In this document: piece by piece, positions 59,101-64,000 of the stretch | Layout: the number at the start of each line of letters is the position of its first letter | Position numbering within the stretch: position 1 is the stretch's first letter | Assembly (NCBI GenBank): GCA_030141605.1 | Contig: JAQGDQ010000160.1 | Coordinates: 184,001 to 248,000 of the forward strand | Direction: 5' to 3' | Source of the DNA: Tubiluchus corallicola | Lineage: Eukaryota > Priapulida > Priapulimorpha > Priapulimorphida > Tubiluchidae | Length of the DNA: 64,000 nucleotides | The notes under the pieces: generated by a model | Databases searched by the model: none | What the model was told of the DNA's origin: nothing | The model's input: only the letters and a program-made list of their open reading frames with translations | Translations under genes and position numbers: made by a program

Positions 59101-62100
59101 TTGTTCATGATTATTTTTCTTTTTTTCAGACTGCAGTATGTAATTTGGCTTCATTGGCCCTGAATATGTATGTGAAATCTGACAAAACGTTTGATTTCCA
59201 AAAGTTAAAAGATGTCACTAAAGTTGTCACACGAAATCTCAATAAGATCATAGATGTTAACTACTATCCTGTGGAAGAGGTACTGGTTAATGCTACTGTG
59301 CCCTATTTTTATTGGTCGGGCTGTGATGCTTTGTTCTTGCCTGCACTAGATCTGCCTTTTGCTTTGTGTAAATTCTTTAAATACTACTTAAACTTGCATG
59401 CACAACTTTTTAAGATTGTTCAAGAACATCTGAGCTACACATTAGTAGTAACATGTAGTAGCAGCCTCTAAAGGTTATAAATAAATATGTTTAAACACGT
59501 CTTGGCCAGTTGAACGTTAGATCAGAATGTAACAAGTAAATAATTGTTTAGATCTCATTTTTAATACTTATTTTATTATGCTGTCACTGCATTCAGTGAA
59601 TTCACTCTAAATCTTTTAGGTTTAAAATAATAAGATCTAGCAGTTTACAATGGTATGTTTGTTTAGGCGAGATGTTCAAATATGCGACACCGGCCCATCG
59701 GTATCGGTGTGCAAGGGCTAGCTGACACATTTATTTTGATGCGGCTGCCATTTGAAAGCGAAAAGGCTCAACATTTGAATAAACAAATTTTCGAAACTAT
59801 CTACTATGGTGCTTTAGAAGCCAGTTGTGAGCTTGCGGAGGAACAGGGAACCTATGAAACTTATGAAGATTGTCCAGTCAGTAAAGGGGTATGTATTATA
59901 GTCTGAAGGCTTCTTCCTCTTTGCAAAAATTGACATAACATAAGCAATTTTTGTTACTCATAAATTCTCTTTTGTTTTGTGGTGTTGAATCTTGAGACTC
60001 TGCCAGCAATTTTGAGTAGTACTTTGTGAATTCATGTGTTACCGTGATTTTATCATCTGTTTTTTAAGGCTTTGTTGTTTTATTTGAATTTCCATTAAAT
60101 TTGTGCTATGAAAATTTTGATGAATTTTTTTTTAGGTTTTGCAATATGATATGTGGGACGTTACACCTACTGAATTATGGGACTGGTCAAAACTAAAGGA
60201 GAAAATTGCCAAGTACGTTATTTTTGGTTTTGAAATGTTTAAAATGTCTTTCTCTTGTGTCACTCGTAACAACATTTAATCGTTCATTATCATTTTGTAT
60301 TTACATGTACTAGTTGACATTCTGCCTGTTCTCTGTTTGTCTCTGTTTCAAATTTCTTTAATTTATCCCACTGGAGTTCCAAATCCTGTTACTCTTTAAA
60401 GGGGGAATATCATGAAAATCAAGTTAAACTTATTTTATAGTTGCCTTCCCCGGCAAAAACTTGGCAAAAATTTTAGCAGTACGCTGTCTTATTAATGAGT
60501 AATTAACTTTTTGTATTTCACGGGATGATGACGTAACAGAGTGTACCCGCAGCTTGTTGTGATACTGTGGCACATGACTGGGCTGAAAATAAATCTGTTA
60601 TTAATACATTACAGCATTTGACCTTGGTTCGGATAGGTAGTCAGCTGATAGAAACGATTGTCGTTGCACTCGTTAACATGTTTTCATCAAAAGCTATATA
60701 TTTTATTACCGTCGAAAGTTATAAGTCCATTATAGTATATTCGAATAGAGTGTAAACAATCAATGCGCAAAAGTAGACTGGCCTACAGCATATTGTGAAA
60801 ATTCTTGTGGCATTAATTGAAAACATCGTCAGCAATACAAGCTGCAAAAGTGTTGGTAACAAAAGTTCTTTTCGTGTAAAACTAGTCCGATATAGTAACT
60901 TCATTCTGCTAGAAGAATTCATGAATTTGTAAACACAGAGAAACTCACTGAAGCATAACTATAATGCTAGTGTGACAATTTTTAGTGACAGCTTCATTTT
61001 ATCAGCCTTGACAAAAAATATGTAAACCCCATGGACACAGAGACTATAACATATTAGCTGTAGAATTATTGATTAAACATATATGAGCATTTTTAACTTT
61101 GTGGTGTTTCAGTTAGTTAAATCAGTAAGACTTGATATCAACCAGAACTTTAACCGTTGTTCATTAGCTTTTGTTTTTACATGATAACATCATGTTGTGT
61201 TTATTTTTACACAGCAGTATTATTAAAATATTAGGATTAGATAAAATTCTTGTGGTCAGCTGGACTGAAATAAAAATTAATGGTAATAATAAATTTATTA
61301 TTAATATAATTATTATCAACTTTTACATAATAAAAAACTAACGATATAATGTGGTTCGATGACAAAATAATTATTTATTGCATTACATAATGTAATTGTG
61401 ATATATTTGTTGAAATGGATACAAATCTCGAGACGACTAAACTGCATCGATAAACCAGGCACTTGGGCTTAAAATCAAAACAAAAAAGACACTACAAAAA
61501 ACTGCATCTGACTGAATCTCTCCGAAGTGTAAGCACAATATTTTTAACACTAGAGTTCATCATGTTCTAAACTCACGTTTCAAAGCAAACAGCCGAGAAA
61601 TTATCACACAGGTTGTAGGAGTGAATCCAGGTTTTTGGATTGTACTTTCATTGCTTCAATAATTTTCTGTTGCTCATTGGAAACTAAAAGTTATTATATT
61701 TTGGCTTCGTATTTCGATACTTTCCGTCTAATTGCTGCATCCCGTCTAATTGCTGAATCCTAGTGTAACACATTCCATGACCGTTTTTCAAGAAGAACAA
61801 ACAAGATGAAACCGAGCAAATCATGCAATCAATTCACAATAAGCTAATCTTTACCATGATACTGTCATTAGGTATAAACTGCGTAAAAGTACTGAATGCT
61901 GTTTGTCGATGTAAACAAATACTCAAACTAGTGTTGCGTACAATCGTTCTCCCCTTTGGCATTTTGCTAAGTTTCATCTGTAGTATGGCAATTTCCCCAC
62001 CAGAGGCAGTATATAATCGCGAGTTAATCAAGCTCAACTTAATTTTGGTGATATTCCCCCTTTAATATTCTTTTCCCCATGGCGGTATTGCCTATCATAA

Positions 62101-63748
62101 GTTCCTTTGTGTAATACTTTTGCAGACTACACATTTGCCATGTCACAATTAATAGAAAAGATATGACGTTATAGAGAAAAGTAATGATTAAGCAATCTAC
62201 AAAGTTTTATACAAAAAAATGGGACATATAAAACTGGAGAAAATATTTTTTAAGAATAATAGGAATTGGAACTGAAAAATTAAAGAATATGCAAGAATAT
62301 TTCACAAAATTTTATGATGACTAGCTGTCATATGTGTAGTAGCATATGACATATATGTTAGAACTACTAACATTTCTGAGTAGTTTTTTGGCATTGACAT
62401 TTTTAACAAGTTGAAAAATTTCTTTTTGCGGAGCATACTTACGAAGTTTCATAAAAAAAACTAATTTTCTTATCAGTTGTTTTGAGAATGTGCACTTAAC
62501 TTGAACACATAAATTTTGGGTGCAAAACATTAGGTTACATATTAACCTTTCTGAGCTATGATATGCGGTGCAAGTTTTAATATTGTTTTCTAACTTTTCA
62601 AAGCTTTATAACATTACGAGTGATGCAGTAGAATTGGATGAGTCAGTGGAAATTTTTTTGTTGATTCAAGTTCAATAATTGTTATCAATTGTAGGCATGG
62701 CATCAGGAACAGTCTGTTGATAGCTCCAATGCCTACAGCATCCACAGCACAAATACTTGGCAATAATGAGTCAATAGAGGCTTATACCAGCAACATTTAT
62801 ACAAGAAGGGTTTTATCAGGTGAATTTCAGGTAGGTAATGGGCTAATAAAATCAGTTTTCACAACTGGATAAAATTACATTAAGATATGTTATTCAAGTT
62901 GAGTAATGAATAGCAATTACGTTTTGTTGGTTGCTTTTATGACAACACAGGTAGTGGATCAGTTTTTACACTGCCAAATAAACTGTTTGGTTTCAGCTGT
63001 GATTTTGTATTTCTGCTGTTCTTAATATAGTGGTACAATACTTTTGTGTCAAACGATGTTTTGCAGCTTGATTTTCGTAGTTCAATTTCAGCCATAATTC
63101 GTTTGTTTTGAAATTTGAAAAAATTACATTAAAATTTGCTGTGTTTGGCAGGTGGTAAATCAACATCTACTGCGAGATCTGACAGAGAGAGGTTTGTGGT
63201 CAGACGATATGAAAAATAGAATTCTTGCTCACAATGGTTCTGTTCAGGTATTTATTGTAATACACATATAGCAAAACAAAGTTCTATGCTGCCGCAGTGA
63301 AGACTGAAGCATCGAGAATGACAAGATGCTTTGTGTTTGAGATTCGTTTGTAGCTTAGGCTACAAATGATAGACAGCTTTTATTTACACTGTTAAACAAG
63401 TTTGGCTAGCTTCAGTTTATCAAACACTCTCAATTTCTGATAGTTCGGTATTCTAAGGTACTATCTAATAAACATTAAAGAAGCCATAATGCCAGTGCGG
63501 TTGGCATTTTGTTCTATATTATTCTTCTTGTTAAATTTTATTGCATGTTTATTCTGCAGAAAATTGAGGGCATTCCCGATGACTTTAAGGAGTTGTACAA
63601 AACCGTATGGGAGATATCTCAGAAGACGGTTCTCAATATGGCAGCCGATCGTGGTGCTTTCATAGATCAGAGCCAATCGCTCAATTTACACATTGCCGAA
63701 CCAAATTACGGCAAGCTAACTAGTATGCACTTTTACGCGTGGAAAAAG
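53119..63748 (+). CDS. RRM1: RRM1, ribonucleoside-diphosphate reductase large subunit (3' end outside window)
   Basis: Class Ia RNR large subunit: reduces NDPs to dNDPs with the RRM2 radical subunit, in the cytosol. Eighteen exons in phase: 53119-53137, 53526-53614, 53775-53952, 54164-54264, 54815-54914, 55904-55980, 56140-56225, 56403-56544, 56750-56833, 57597-57726, 57988-58099, 58557-58758, 59130-59279, 59667-59888, 60136-60212, 62695-62830, 63152-63247, 63560-63748. They give 730 codons. The first exon is only 19 nt (MYVIKR). The ATP cone (about 1-92) opens with [20 protein letters not shown]. Active-site residues keep human numbering: C218 (PQLSSCFLL), N427/C429/E431 ([12 protein letters not shown]), C444 ([15 protein letters not shown]). 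The C-terminal radical-transfer Tyr pair and the Cys tail lie beyond the edge. TE insertions sit in introns 4 and 15. Confidence 0.97.
54377..54656. mobile_element. Internally deleted copy of family M1 in RRM1 intron 4
   Basis: 54377-54580 matches 31045-31240 of the full copy (TTCCCCAAGAATTCCTGGAAG, CAGAAAGTTTAATCA, AAGTACGTCACAATAGCAAG). 54585-54656 then matches its right end (TCCCAAAGTGAGTC, TAAGTGGTGCCTACTG), followed by TA. Roughly 380 bp between is missing and no left TIR was found. Confidence 0.7.
60400..62061. mobile_element. TTAA-flanked TIR element, 1,662 bp, in RRM1 intron 15
   Basis: The left end AGGGGGAATATCATGAAAAT and the inverse right end (CAAAATTAAGTTGAGCTT complementing AAGCTCAACTTAATTTTG, ending GGTGATATTCCCCCT) form TIRs of about 35 bp. 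Both sides carry TTAA (60396-60399, 62062-62065). A TTAA target is shared by piggyBac and Kolobok superfamilies. No transposase is recognisable, so it is non-autonomous. It makes up most of this 2.48-kb intron. Confidence 0.8.
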
Positions 63749-64000
63749 GTAAGAAGAATTTAGAGTTAAATTGTGATAAGGAGATAATAAAACCCTGAGC
63801 GTCTCTGAATTTGTAGTCTGTGAGTACTGTTTAGCAATATCAAGTCTTTGCAGTTTTGAGGAAGTCTGATGGTGTGTTTGCTTGTGCACTGAAATGTATA
63901 AAAATCATGCTATCTGATCTTGCACAAATGCTGTTTCATTTCTGTTATTCGTCCAGCATGAGTTGTATTGTTTTATATCGACGTAGTTATCTTTTGTGCT

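Noticed and set aside
1-64000. CRISPR arrays, operons, phage or bacterial content
   Set aside because: No regularly spaced repeats of that type. The split genes and animal protein families rule out a prokaryotic origin.

Overview
This is nuclear DNA from an animal, probably an invertebrate. The base composition is AT-rich. Five of the six protein genes are split by GT-AG introns of roughly 0.1 to 2.5 kb, the standard genetic code is used, and the proteins are metazoan (ALG11, TRAP1, RRM1, TMEM94, a NIPA-type Mg2+ transporter and an SRCR-CUB membrane protein). Much of the remaining DNA is transposon debris. I cannot name the species. SRCR-rich membrane proteins would suit a sponge or another marine invertebrate, but that is inference.

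Layout, left to right. (1) 1-64: the end of a TA-flanked DNA transposon. (2) 993-1627 (+): the last coding exon of a NIPA-family magnesium transporter, followed by a Tigger-like MITE (1744-2228). (3) 4254-12495 (-): ten phase-consistent exons of a single-pass membrane protein with two SRCR domains and one CUB domain; its 5' end was not found. (4) 16280-22386 (-): a complete five-exon ALG11 (489 aa), with two abutting DNA transposons in its last intron. (5) 22970-32000: a nest of broken non-LTR retrotransposon copies, terminal-inverted-repeat elements carrying a palindromic GGGCWGCCC-centred motif, and a 2,325-bp tandem duplication that is nearly identical between copies. (6) 32105-36178 (+): TMEM94 (1,357 aa) in one uninterrupted coding exon. 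(7) 38044-51141 (+): TRAP1, 16 exons, 713 aa. (8) 53119-63748 (+): RRM1, 18 exons and 730 codons, running off the right edge, with E2F-like sites just upstream.

The genes form no operon. They are unrelated housekeeping genes (N-glycan assembly in the ER, mitochondrial protein folding, dNTP synthesis, Mg2+ handling) plus one putative receptor. The strongest second-look items are the palindrome-bearing transposon family and its recent tandem duplication, an occupied/empty-site pair that fixes a 2-bp TA target duplication, the intronless TMEM94, and the SRCR-SRCR-CUB-TM architecture. All gene models were built by hand from reading frames, splice consensus and phase. No search or alignment program was run.
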